From Lachnospiraceae bacterium (lineage in GTDB: Bacteria > Bacillota_A > Clostridia > Lachnospirales > Lachnospiraceae), in contig JAFZQP010000116.1 of assembly GCA_017620345.1 (NCBI GenBank), positions 1 through 30,382 on the forward strand: DNA of 30,382 nt. Reading direction: 5' to 3'. The notes beneath the pieces were generated by a model, which saw only the letters and a list, made by a program, of their open reading frames with translations, searched no databases and was not told the origin of the DNA. Below are positions 23,722 through 30,382 of this stretch, one piece after another (positions within the stretch are counted from its first letter, which is position 1; each line of letters starts with the position of its first letter). The position numbers were made by a program, and so were the translations under genes.

Positions 23722-23796
23722 GCCCTAATGTTATCATTATCCTTTTGCCAAAACAACATTTTTGGTATAATACCAGTCAAACGGGAGGGTATTTTC
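23722..23796. promoter_or_regulatory. Divergent promoter region with palindrome TGGTATAATACCA
   Basis: The spacer between tetR (minus) and the small Cys4 gene (plus) holds a perfect 13-base palindrome, TGGTATAATACCA (23763-23775), whose centre is a consensus -10 box TATAAT (23766-23771) for the plus strand. The upstream -35 is weak: TTTTGC at the ideal spacing, or TTGCCA (23745-23750) at 15 bases. On the minus strand, TTGTTT and TAACAT 17 bases apart could serve tetR. A repressor binding the palindrome would block the plus-strand operon that includes thymidylate synthase. Confidence 0.5.
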
Positions 23797-24000
23797 ATGT
23801 ATAAAGATGTGACTCTTTGCGGTAACTGTAAACACTTCTTCGTTAATCCCGAGGGGATAGGAATGTGTCAGAACGAGAAGGGACTGGCTTTCCCTACGGC
23901 GGCAGATTTCTGTTCCAACGGGGAAGCTTCGGATGGAAGTCGGGAGATCAACAATTCCGAACTGTTGAGAAGGGTTTATGAGCAGCGCAGAAACGGATAA
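23797..24000 (+). CDS. Small four-cysteine (zinc-finger-like) protein of unknown function
   Basis: A 67-residue protein with cysteines at 8, 11, 24 and 39 (LCGNCKHF, GMCQNE, DFCSNG), a spacing consistent with one bound zinc or an iron-sulphur site. The C-terminal 20 residues are charged and probably helical. GGGAGG precedes ATG 23797 by 9 bases. The frame is open far upstream, but that part overlaps tetR on the opposite strand and has no start signal. It is 24 bases before thyA and likely co-transcribed with it. I do not recognise a named family. Confidence 0.78.
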   Translation: MYKDVTLCGNCKHFFVNPEGIGMCQNEKGLAFPTAADFCSNGEASDGSREINNSELLRRVYEQRRNG

Positions 24001-24024
24001 AGATATAAAAAGGAAGAGACGATC

Positions 24025-24873
24025 ATGACAAAGGGTGATATGTATTTCAGGGAGATAGTTGATAAGATAATGCGCGAAGGATCGCTTGATGTGAACCCGC
24101 GCCCGCATTATGCAGACGGTACTCCCGCACATACGCTTTCGATCGATCACGTGACATGTTCATATGATCTTTCAAAGGGAGAATCTCCTTTCATAACCCT
24201 TCGCCCCATAGCCATAAAGTCATCGATAGGAGAACTTCTGTGGATATATCGTGATATGTCCAATGATCTGGATCTTCTGCGTGATAAATACAATATCACA
24301 TGGTGGGATGAGTGGGACATAGGGGACCGTACGATCGGCCAGTGCTACGGAGCAACGGTCAGAAAGTGGAACCTGACGGAAAATCTTATAAACGACATTA
24401 AGAACGATCCCGACGGCAGACGTCATATAATCAATATGTGGCAGGAGGATGATTTCAAATCAAAGCACGGCCTTAAACCGTGCGCCTACCAGACGGTATG
24501 GAATGTGCGTCACGGACAGGACGGAGAGGACTACCTTGATCAGTGCCTGTTCCAGAGAAGTTCGGATTATCTGACGGCAGGCTGTATCAACCAGCTTCAG
24601 TACACGGCATTTCTCATAGCGATCGCCAATCACCTGGGATATAAACCGGGAAAGTTCACGTGGTTTGTAGCAAATGTTCAGATATATGACCGCCATATGG
24701 ATCAGGCAAAAGAGATGATGTCGCGAGACAGCATTGATTGCTCACCGTTGATAACGCTTCCTGAGGGGAAGTCGTTTTGGGATCTTGAGGTTGATGATTT
24801 TAAGGTGGAAGGATATCCGAGGGACGAGATCAAGGCGAAGAATCCGCAGCTTAAATTCGATTTAGGGATTTGA
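24025..24873 (+). CDS. thyA: Thymidylate synthase
   Basis: This 282-residue enzyme methylates dUMP to dTMP using methylene-tetrahydrofolate. The nucleophile C153 lies in LKPCAYQ, the phosphate-binding QRSSD is at 177-181, and the C-terminal-half motif IYDRHMDQ is present, as are GELLWIYRD and the DxWxIGDRTIGQCYG segment. The sequence is somewhat diverged from the E. coli type (for example CINQLQYTAFLIAI where GLPFNIAQYA-like sequence is usual), matching a ThyA branch often seen in Lachnospiraceae. AGGAAGAG precedes the ATG. The gene is followed 11 bases later by dihydrofolate reductase, which recycles the dihydrofolate made in this reaction. Confidence 0.95.
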   Translation: MTKGDMYFREIVDKIMREGSLDVNPRPHYADGTPAHTLSIDHVTCSYDLSKGESPFITLRPIAIKSSIGELLWIYRDMSNDLDLLRDKYNITWWDEWDIGDRTIGQCYGATVRKWNLTENLINDIKNDPDGRRHIINMWQEDDFKSKHGLKPCAYQTVWNVRHGQDGEDYLDQCLFQRSSDYLTAGCINQLQYTAFLIAIANHLGYKPGKFTWFVANVQIYDRHMDQAKEMMSRDSIDCSPLITLPEGKSFWDLEVDDFKVEGYPRDEIKAKNPQLKFDLGI

Positions 24874-24884
24874 AAGGACAAAAT

Positions 24885-25394
24885 ATGAAATGCATCGCAG
24901 CAGTAGATAACAATTGGGCCATCGGTTTTAAAGGAAAACTCCTCGTATCGATCCCAAATGACCAGAAGATGTTCAGGAATGAAACAAAGGGCAAGGTCGT
25001 TGTGCTTGGCCGTAAGACGCTTGAGACATTCCCGAACGGATTACCTCTTCGTGACAGAACGAACATCATATTGACGCATGACAGGGATTACAGAGCGGGG
25101 GATGCTCTTATAGCACATAATGACGAGGAATTATTTGCTCTTCTTAAATCCTACGATTCTGACGATATATATATAATAGGCGGCGACAGCGTATACAAGA
25201 GATATTACCAATACTGCGATACCGCGATCATCACGAAGATTGAACAAAGCTATGAATCGGATGCATTTTTTCCGAACCTCGACGAGGATCCCGATTGGGA
25301 ACTTGTCGCCGAGTCCGAGGAGATGACATATTTCAGTGTGGAGTATACGTTCAGGGAGTACAGGAATAAAAACGTGAAAACAATGGGGGGATGA
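24885..25394 (+). CDS. folA: Dihydrofolate reductase
   Basis: A 169-residue enzyme that reduces dihydrofolate to tetrahydrofolate with NADPH. The family opening CIAAVDNNWAIGFKGKLL, the catalytic acid D26 in IPNDQKMF, VVLGRKTLETFP and the IIGGDSVYKRY cofactor-binding motif are all present. The ATG at 24885 was chosen because AAAGGA lies 9 bases before it; an upstream TTG in frame would add five residues without a better site. It closely follows thyA, the usual pairing, and ends 5 bases before the preferred start of the next gene. Confidence 0.95.
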   Translation: MKCIAAVDNNWAIGFKGKLLVSIPNDQKMFRNETKGKVVVLGRKTLETFPNGLPLRDRTNIILTHDRDYRAGDALIAHNDEELFALLKSYDSDDIYIIGGDSVYKRYYQYCDTAIITKIEQSYESDAFFPNLDEDPDWELVAESEEMTYFSVEYTFREYRNKNVKTMGG

Positions 25395-25399
25395 GATCC

Positions 25400-26182
25400 A
25401 TGAAAAGAAAAACAGGCAGGATCATACGATCTGTAGTGGCCATATTACTTGTTACGGCTATGTTTTTGCCGCTCACAGCGAAAAATACGCATGCGGAGGT
25501 TTTCTATCTGCAGACGGGAAGACGGTTTGATTCAGACTTCTATGCAAACTATTATCCGGATCTGAAGGCCAAGTACGGATACAATGCTCATAAGCTGCTC
25601 GACCATTATCTCAACTACGGTATTTTCGAGCGGCGAATTCCTTCGGCGTATTATCTATACAACATGGATGCGCTCGGCGTTGGGGATATAACGCCTAAGG
25701 AACTGCTATATCAGAGAAAGAGCCTCAGGAAAGGATGCACCGAGGCGGAATTCTATAATGCATATGATGAAGCCTATCCCATAGTTGTTGCCGCACGAGC
25801 AGCATTTCCGAACAATATGTACGGTCAGATGGGATATGTTGCAAACGTGCTCTACAACAGGATCAATTTCAATCCGGGAGTACGTTACAAGACAAGCGGC
25901 GCTCATTATAACGATCCGTGCAGCGTCTTTGGTAACGTTGAGAAATATGCGAACGGCACCCGTATTCCCTATGGCGGTGACTGCGCCGGAACTACACGTG
26001 CCATGGGATTATGCCTTAACATGATGCAGATCCCGTATGATCACATCAATGAGAATAAATGGAAACAGCAGTGGTGCAGGGTTACGATAAACGGAAAATC
26101 ATATGCGATCGATCCGTACCTTACGCCGTACGTGATGGAGGAATCGTATTACGTAAGACTGTACCCTCCGTTCATGCCTTAA
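25400..26182 (+). CDS. Secreted transglutaminase-like protein, catalytic His apparently replaced
   Basis: A 260-residue secreted protein. The signal peptide is residues 1-32 (KRKTGRIIRSVVAILLVTAMF, cleavage near HAEV). A segment at about 42-80 (FDSDFYANYYPDLKAKYGYNAHKLLDHYLNYGIFERR) matches a short YYxxxYPDL repeat often found in Lachnospiraceae exoproteins. A transglutaminase-like domain follows with C195 in GGDCAGTTRAMG and D238 in YAIDPYL. Where the catalytic His precedes Trp in active enzymes (HAWN), this protein has Q224-W225 in KQQWCRV, so it may be inactive or use H215. ATG 25400 was chosen because GGGGGA lies 8 bases upstream; ATG 25391 overlaps the reductase stop but has G-run right against it. 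It may be the end of the thyA operon. Confidence 0.78.
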   Translation: MKRKTGRIIRSVVAILLVTAMFLPLTAKNTHAEVFYLQTGRRFDSDFYANYYPDLKAKYGYNAHKLLDHYLNYGIFERRIPSAYYLYNMDALGVGDITPKELLYQRKSLRKGCTEAEFYNAYDEAYPIVVAARAAFPNNMYGQMGYVANVLYNRINFNPGVRYKTSGAHYNDPCSVFGNVEKYANGTRIPYGGDCAGTTRAMGLCLNMMQIPYDHINENKWKQQWCRVTINGKSYAIDPYLTPYVMEESYYVRLYPPFMP

Positions 26183-26185
26183 TAT

Positions 26186-26254
26186 GCAGATAGGAGGGCC
26201 GAAGGCGATCCAAATGGGCGAGCGTCCTTGACTTTTTTATTACACAAGCAGATA
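26186..26254. repeat. Second copy of the GCAGATAGGAGGG intergenic repeat
   Basis: The box GCAGATAGGAGGG (26186-26198) opens the element 4 bases after the preceding stop. GGCGAGCGTCCTT follows at 26217-26229 and a closing ACACAAGCAGATA at 26242-26254. It is shorter than the copy at 23034-23145 (62 against 98 bases between GCAGATA units) and lacks the two hairpins of that copy. The closing part coincides with the predicted promoter of the aminotransferase gene. Confidence 0.6.
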
Positions 26255-26256
26255 AT
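26228..26256 (+). promoter_or_regulatory. Predicted promoter of the aminotransferase/mscL operon
   Basis: TTGACT (26228-26233) and GATAAT (26251-26256) are separated by 17 bases and lie 34 bases before the start codon at 26290. The -35 box follows the GGCGAGCGTCC part of the intergenic repeat and the -10 box overlaps its closing GCAGATA, so the repeat appears to supply or flank the promoter. No T-box or other leader structure typical of branched-chain amino acid genes is visible. Confidence 0.6.
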
Positions 26257-26289
26257 ATAGAGAAAATTCAGCGTGGAAGGAGTGATATT

Positions 26290-27315
26290 ATGGAAAAGAA
26301 GAACATCGATTGGGGAAATCTCGGATTCGGATACATAGAGACCGATTACCGTTTTGTCTCCTACTTCAAGGACGGAAAATGGGATGATGGGGAGCTCATC
26401 ACGGACCCTAACATCGTGCTTAACGAGTGTTCATGTGTGCTTCAGTATGCGCAGACCGTATTTGAGGGACTGAAGGCATATACAACGGAAGACGGAAGGA
26501 CTGTAGTGTTCCGTCCGGATCTTAACGGTGAGAGACTTGAGCAGTCTGCTGCCAGACTTAAGATGCCTGTATATCCCAAAGAGAAGTTCCTTGAGGCTGT
26601 TAAGAAGGTCGTTAAGGCGAACGAAGCATTTGTTCCTCCTTACGGAAGCGGTGCATCACTTTACCTTCGTCCGTATATGTTCGGATCTGATGCGGTCATT
26701 GGAGTTAAACCTGCGACAGAATATCAGTTCCGTATACTTACGACTCCTGTCGGACCTTACTTCAAAGGCGGCGTCAGACCTCTTACGGTCCGTATCTGTG
26801 ATTACGATCGTGCGGCTCCGCACGGAACAGGTAATATCAAGGCAGGCCTTAACTATGCTATGAGCCTTTTTGCCATTGTTGATGCACATGAGAAGGGCTT
26901 TGATGAGAACTTCTATCTGGATGCTGCAACGCGTACCAAGATCGAGGAGACAGGCGGCGCCAATATCATATTCATTACAAAGGACGGTAAGCTTGTAACA
27001 CCCAAGTCAGACAGCATACTTCCTTCGATCACAAGAAGATCCATCGTTCAGGTAGCAAAGGAATACCTTGGCATGGAAGCTGAAGAGAGAGAAATATATG
27101 CAAGTGAGCTTTCCGATTTTGCGGAGTGCGGACTTTGCGGAACAGCGGCAGTAATCTCACCTGTCGGCAAGATCGTGGATCATGGAAAAGAGATCTGCCT
27201 GCCTGCAGGAATGAGTGACATGGGTCCTGTTACGAAGAAGCTTTACGATACACTTACAGGAATCCAGATGGGCAGGATCGAAGGTCCTAAAGGATGGATT
27301 GTAGAGATAGGGTGA
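26290..27315 (+). CDS. ilvE: Branched-chain amino acid aminotransferase
   Basis: A 341-residue PLP enzyme (fold type IV) that interconverts leucine, isoleucine and valine with their 2-oxo acids. It belongs to the longer type II branch, also found in eukaryotes. The PLP lysine is K184 in GTGNIKAGLNYA. The phosphate-binding EETGGANIIFI lies near 217, and FEGLKAY and LYLRPYMFGSD mark the substrate pocket. AAGGAG precedes the ATG by 9 bases. It is separated from the mscL gene by 6 bases, so the two are co-transcribed although unrelated in function. A predicted promoter lies at 26228-26256. Confidence 0.95.
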   Translation: MEKKNIDWGNLGFGYIETDYRFVSYFKDGKWDDGELITDPNIVLNECSCVLQYAQTVFEGLKAYTTEDGRTVVFRPDLNGERLEQSAARLKMPVYPKEKFLEAVKKVVKANEAFVPPYGSGASLYLRPYMFGSDAVIGVKPATEYQFRILTTPVGPYFKGGVRPLTVRICDYDRAAPHGTGNIKAGLNYAMSLFAIVDAHEKGFDENFYLDAATRTKIEETGGANIIFITKDGKLVTPKSDSILPSITRRSIVQVAKEYLGMEAEEREIYASELSDFAECGLCGTAAVISPVGKIVDHGKEICLPAGMSDMGPVTKKLYDTLTGIQMGRIEGPKGWIVEIG

Positions 27316-27321
27316 TAGATC

Positions 27322-27747
27322 ATGAAGAATTTCTGGAAAGAATTTAAGGAGTTCATATCAAGAGGCAGTGTGATGGACATGGCTGTCGGTATCATCATCG
27401 GCGGCGCGTTCACAGCCATCGTTAATTCACTTGTGAACGATATCGTTATGCCGATATTGTCTCTTTTGACAGGCGGATATGATTTTACAAAACTGTGTGT
27501 TACGTTTGGCGAAGGAGAGGAAGCTGCCGTATTCAATTACGGTCTGTTCATATCATCAGTGATCAACTTCCTTCTCATAGCTCTTGTCATATTCTGTATC
27601 ATCAAGTCCATTAACAAGATGAAGGATAAGTTTGACAGGGATAAAGAGGAAGAGGCTGCGACCACCAAGGTTTGCCCTTTCTGTAAGTCCGAGATCGACA
27701 TCGAGGCGACAAGATGTCCACACTGTACATCACAACTTGATAAGTGA
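27322..27747 (+). CDS. mscL: Large-conductance mechanosensitive channel with zinc-ribbon tail
   Basis: A 141-residue MscL protein that opens under membrane tension to release solutes during osmotic downshock. The N-terminal amphipathic helix (KEFKEFISRGSVMDMAVGI) and the pore helix TM1 (about 16-45, with GIIIGGAFTAIVNSLVNDIVMP) are canonical. TM2 is at about 75-97, with a charged helix after it. The last 28 residues form a zinc ribbon with C118-x2-C121 and C133-x2-C136 (VCPFCKSE, RCPHCTSQ), which is absent from E. coli MscL but seen in a number of Firmicutes. Its role is unknown; metal-dependent or redox control of gating is only a guess. A terminator follows directly. Confidence 0.95.
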   Translation: MKNFWKEFKEFISRGSVMDMAVGIIIGGAFTAIVNSLVNDIVMPILSLLTGGYDFTKLCVTFGEGEEAAVFNYGLFISSVINFLLIALVIFCIIKSINKMKDKFDRDKEEEAATTKVCPFCKSEIDIEATRCPHCTSQLDK

Positions 27748-27770
27748 TATGTTTTTATTCATATTGTTGA

Positions 27771-27801
27771 AAAAGAGGCCGGATCAAACGGCCTCTTTTC
27801 T
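27771..27801 (+). terminator. Intrinsic terminator after mscL
   Basis: AAAAGAGGCCG (27771-27781) pairs with CGGCCTCTTTT (27789-27799) around the loop GATCAAA, and the T-run is within and after the 3' arm. It lies 24 bases after the mscL stop and also carries A-rich sequence on the other side. Confidence 0.9.
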
Positions 27802-27862
27802 TATACCTTCAGGTACTATATAATAAAATACGCATCATTGTTCAATTCCGAAGGAGGAAAAC
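27802..27862 (+). promoter_or_regulatory. Promoter region of the clostripain-like protease gene
   Basis: A consensus -10 box TATAAT lies at 27819-27824. The position of the -35 (27796-27801) reads TTTTCT and overlaps the terminator tail, so it is weak, and the promoter may depend on another factor or on the TA-rich context. AAGGAGG is placed 7 bases before the start codon at 27863. Confidence 0.5.
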
Positions 27863-30382
27863 ATGAAAAAGAGACTATTTAGCGGAAGCAGATTTCTGGC
27901 TTTGATCCTGGCACTTGCACTGGCGTGGGAAGGATTTCTTCCTCTTACGGCGCATGCCGACGAAGTACCGGATACAAAGGAATTCGATGAGATTGAAACT
28001 GAAATAGCAGAAAGTGAAGATGAGATCGTTACAGCAGTGGAAGAGTCGGATGAGAGCGGGGATCCGGCTTCGGTTGAAGAGTCTTACGATACGCCGGATA
28101 CAAGCGCTGACATGGCCGATATGACGGTAATGCTGTATTCGGTAGGAAGTGATCTTGAAGGAAAGAGTATGTCGGCAACCGTTGATATACTTGAGATAAT
28201 GGAAGGTCTCTATATATCAGGCATCAAGGAACCTGAGGTTAACTTTATCGTTGAGACCGGTGGAGTTGATACGCAACTCGCAGGCAGATCCAGGGATACT
28301 GTCATACAGGATCGCAGGGAACAGATCAAGGGTGAGTATGACAAGGTAGCTGCAGGGAAAGGGGACAGGTATCTTACCAGATATGATGCAATAACTACGG
28401 GTGATTGTAAGATAGCCTGGAACAGGAACGAGCGTTTTGAGATCCATCCGGATAGTCTCGAACCTGCCATTACACAGCCGACAGATGCTGAAAGACTAAT
28501 GACAAAGGCTGATGGTAAGGATGTACTGCAGGAACTTGCCGAGTTTATCAGGACGACCAAAACGGACTATCCTGCGAAGCAGTATATGCTCATACTTTGG
28601 AACCATGGCGGCGGACCTCTGGGGGGACTTGGAAATGACGAGCGTGACAAGGACGGCTCAACATTTCAGGCATGGCAGATAAGACCCACAATGGAAGAAG
28701 CAGGTGTAACCGAGAATGAGAAATTTGCGCTTATAGATTATGATGCCTGCCTTATGGGCAGCCTCGAGAATATGCTTGCATGGTCTCCTTATACGAGATA
28801 TTACTGCGGCTCTGAGGATCTTGAAGCCAACAACGGTGATTTTTACGAAAACTGGGTCTCCGATCTGTGTAAGGCGGCTGACGGAAATAAGATCGATTTT
28901 TCCAAAGAAGCAGCTGTTAATACTCAGATGGAAAAGACCGGAAAGATGATCGTAGAGGATTATTATAACTGGTATCAGGAACGTGATGATATAGGCACAA
29001 AATCACTCACAAAGACAAGCGAAGCGGCATCCCTTGCAACTTCAATATCTGACTATGCAAAAGTTTGCATGGATCTGTTTGAGATCGATCCTATGGAGAC
29101 CTATTACGGTGTTTATGCATTGAGAAGTTATACGCAGGATTTCCACGGGCGTGAAAAGGGTATCACGGATCTTGTGGATTTTGTCAAATGCATGGATGAT
29201 GAGTTTGGAACGATAATTGATAAGGATGTTGCGGCCCGGTCCGATGTTAAAAATGCTGTCGCCAGGTTGAAAAGTGCAGGAAATGCGGTTGAAAGGAATC
29301 TGGGAAAGGCGGTACTGCTCCATAAGGAAACATCAAAATATGAGGAGACCAATGCAGGTGGTCTGACTGTGTTCCTGCCTTATATTTCGATGGATGAAGT
29401 TAAGAATTATTTTGAGAATTATGAAGATATTGAGCCTTCATACGTACTGAATGATTACAAGAAATTTGTCGGGGTATTCAGTGCGATGCACGTAGCCGGC
29501 GAACTTATCGCAAATAAGGATAAGGGTAGAGATGATGTAGATAAATTACTTCAGGATACACTTGAGAGCTACGGGATCAAAGATATCTATAAAGAGAAAA
29601 TGACTGATGTACCGGATGAGATAGCGGATCACCGGCTTCAGAATGAGGGCATGAAGATATATAAAGACAACGGCAGTATTTATTATAAGCGCCGTGATTT
29701 TAAACTTGTATATCAGGTCAATCAGTCGCCGAAGATCAAGATAGACGGAAAAGATCATTATCTCGGATATCTTCCTGCAGGTGGACATGAAGTCGTTGGT
29801 GATGCATGGAGACAGAAACTTACCAATTACGAGGAGAAAAAATGGTTCGGATTTAAGGACGCTAACGGTAAGTATATACCTGTAGCAGTATATGGTTTGG
29901 GTTCAGGATTCATTGAGACAGATAAGGAGAGTAAAGACAGGTTTGAATCAAAAACAGATGTCCAGGTACCTGTAATGTATGCCGGAATGCTTTGCTTCCT
30001 TGATGTTGGATTTGAGGAGGGGAGCCAAACCGGCAAAGTATACGGTTTGTGCCCTTTCGAATACGGGAGCAGGAGCTATGGACGATATATAGATATCGAA
30101 AGCCTGAAGGCAGATGGAGAAGAGATCAAATTACTTGCCGATGTTCCGAATGCGCTCGAAGGAGACAAGGATGCAAAATTTAATGATTCTGACAGTGAAG
30201 AATCGGTGATCGCTACGATAACTCTGAACAAATCCACAGAATTGTACAGAGGGATACAATTGTGTGATGGAGGAAGCGATAGTGATCATCTTATAGATAA
30301 TGTACAGTCGATGGAGATGCTGTACTTTATGAAGGATCTGTTCGGATCCCATTATCTGTTTGATAACCTTACGGAAACAGTC
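27863..30382 (+). CDS. Clostripain-family (C11) cysteine protease, 3' end outside the window
   Basis: At least 840 residues are encoded without a stop before the window ends. A signal peptide is at about 1-34 (SGSRFLALILALALAWEGF, then LTAHADE). An acidic segment follows at about 35-80. The C11 protease domain then starts at MTVMLYSVGSDLEG. The catalytic His is H248 in LWNHGGGP and the nucleophile is C296 in IDYDACLMGS, both intact. Clostripain-like proteases cut after arginine or lysine and are secreted by Clostridia. A downstream region of several hundred residues (from about 530) contains no domain I recognise and may be a surface-binding or C-terminal beta domain. AAGGAGGAAA precedes ATG 27863. 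Location is extracellular or cell-surface; full length and any anchor are unknown. Confidence 0.88.
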   Translation, partial: MKKRLFSGSRFLALILALALAWEGFLPLTAHADEVPDTKEFDEIETEIAESEDEIVTAVEESDESGDPASVEESYDTPDTSADMADMTVMLYSVGSDLEGKSMSATVDILEIMEGLYISGIKEPEVNFIVETGGVDTQLAGRSRDTVIQDRREQIKGEYDKVAAGKGDRYLTRYDAITTGDCKIAWNRNERFEIHPDSLEPAITQPTDAERLMTKADGKDVLQELAEFIRTTKTDYPAKQYMLILWNHGGGPLGGLGNDERDKDGSTFQAWQIRPTMEEAGVTENEKFALIDYDACLMGSLENMLAWSPYTRYYCGSEDLEANNGDFYENWVSDLCKAADGNKIDFSKEAAVNTQMEKTGKMIVEDYYNWYQERDDIGTKSLTKTSEAASLATSISDYAKVCMDLFEIDPMETYYGVYALRSYTQDFHGREKGITDLVDFVKCMDDEFGTIIDKDVAARSDVKNAVARLKSAGNAVERNLGKAVLLHKETSKYEETNAGGLTVFLPYISMDEVKNYFENYEDIEPSYVLNDYKKFVGVFSAMHVAGELIANKDKGRDDVDKLLQDTLESYGIKDIYKEKMTDVPDEIADHRLQNEGMKIYKDNGSIYYKRRDFKLVYQVNQSPKIKIDGKDHYLGYLPAGGHEVVGDAWRQKLTNYEEKKWFGFKDANGKYIPVAVYGLGSGFIETDKESKDRFESKTDVQVPVMYAGMLCFLDVGFEEGSQTGKVYGLCPFEYGSRSYGRYIDIESLKADGEEIKLLADVPNALEGDKDAKFNDSDSEESVIATITLNKSTELYRGIQLCDGGSDSDHLIDNVQSMEMLYFMKDLFGSHYLFDNLTETV

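Noticed and set aside
26183..26289. T-box or amino acid riboswitch before ilvE
   Set aside because: The spacer is too short after the predicted promoter (about 30 bases of leader) to hold such a structure.

Overview
The window looks like a chromosomal segment of an anaerobic Firmicute, most likely a member of the Lachnospiraceae (Butyrivibrio/Pseudobutyrivibrio-like). This is inferred from medium GC content, AGGAGG-type ribosome binding sites, a PadR/DUF1700/DUF4097 operon, PCAT-type peptide exporters with a double-glycine precursor, a clostripain-like protease and a YYxxxYPDL-type repeat in a secreted protein. No gene is diagnostic at species level.

Layout. (1) 1-426: a near-consensus promoter behind an A/T-rich tract, about 330 nt of non-coding transcript with visible stems, and a strong intrinsic terminator. 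This is a candidate structured ncRNA that I could not identify. (2) 443-6841: a PadR-controlled six-gene operon (PadR, DUF1700, DUF4097, HlyD-type adaptor, ABC ATPase, FtsX-type permease). Its promoter lies inside a long inverted repeat. (3) 6842-9858, minus strand: a metallo-beta-lactamase/beta-CASP RNase-like protein and a membrane-anchored N-acetylmuramoyl-L-alanine amidase. They converge on the permease gene with no spacer. (4) 9933-12173: a membrane protein with HD-GYP, GGDEF and a degenerate third GGDEF-like domain, followed by a perfect hairpin terminator. (5) 12222-19699: a peptide export locus. A double-glycine precursor on the minus strand faces away from a plus-strand operon encoding a truncated membrane-fusion-type anchor, a C39 peptidase-ABC exporter, a partner ABC exporter, a zinc-ribbon/transmembrane/transglutaminase-like protein and an alpha/beta hydrolase. 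(6) 19847-23033: a three-gene stand-alone condensation domain / carrier protein / AMP-ligase cassette, with a palindromic candidate operator upstream and a convergent TetR gene downstream. (7) 23797-26182: a small Cys4 protein, thymidylate synthase, dihydrofolate reductase and a secreted transglutaminase-like protein. (8) 26290-27747: branched-chain aminotransferase and a MscL channel with a zinc-ribbon tail. (9) 27863-end: a clostripain-family (C11) protease cut by the window edge.

How parts work together. The precursor at 12222-12482 carries a leader ending ELENVSGG, the kind cleaved by the C39 domain of the exporter encoded next to it. The transglutaminase-like protein and hydrolase are tightly coupled to the exporter and may act on the peptide or on the cell surface; that part is inference. 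The C/ACP/AMP-ligase cassette has all the parts for one activation-and-condensation step and may make a small acyl- or aminoacyl-amide product. ThyA and DHFR form the usual dTMP/folate pair. A short structured repeat with the box GCAGATAGGAGGG occurs after the AMP ligase and again before the aminotransferase, where it overlaps a predicted promoter.

The strongest candidates for something undescribed are the 5' ncRNA, the exporter locus with its stub adaptor and transglutaminase-like partner, the minimal C/ACP/AMP-ligase cassette, and the intergenic repeat.
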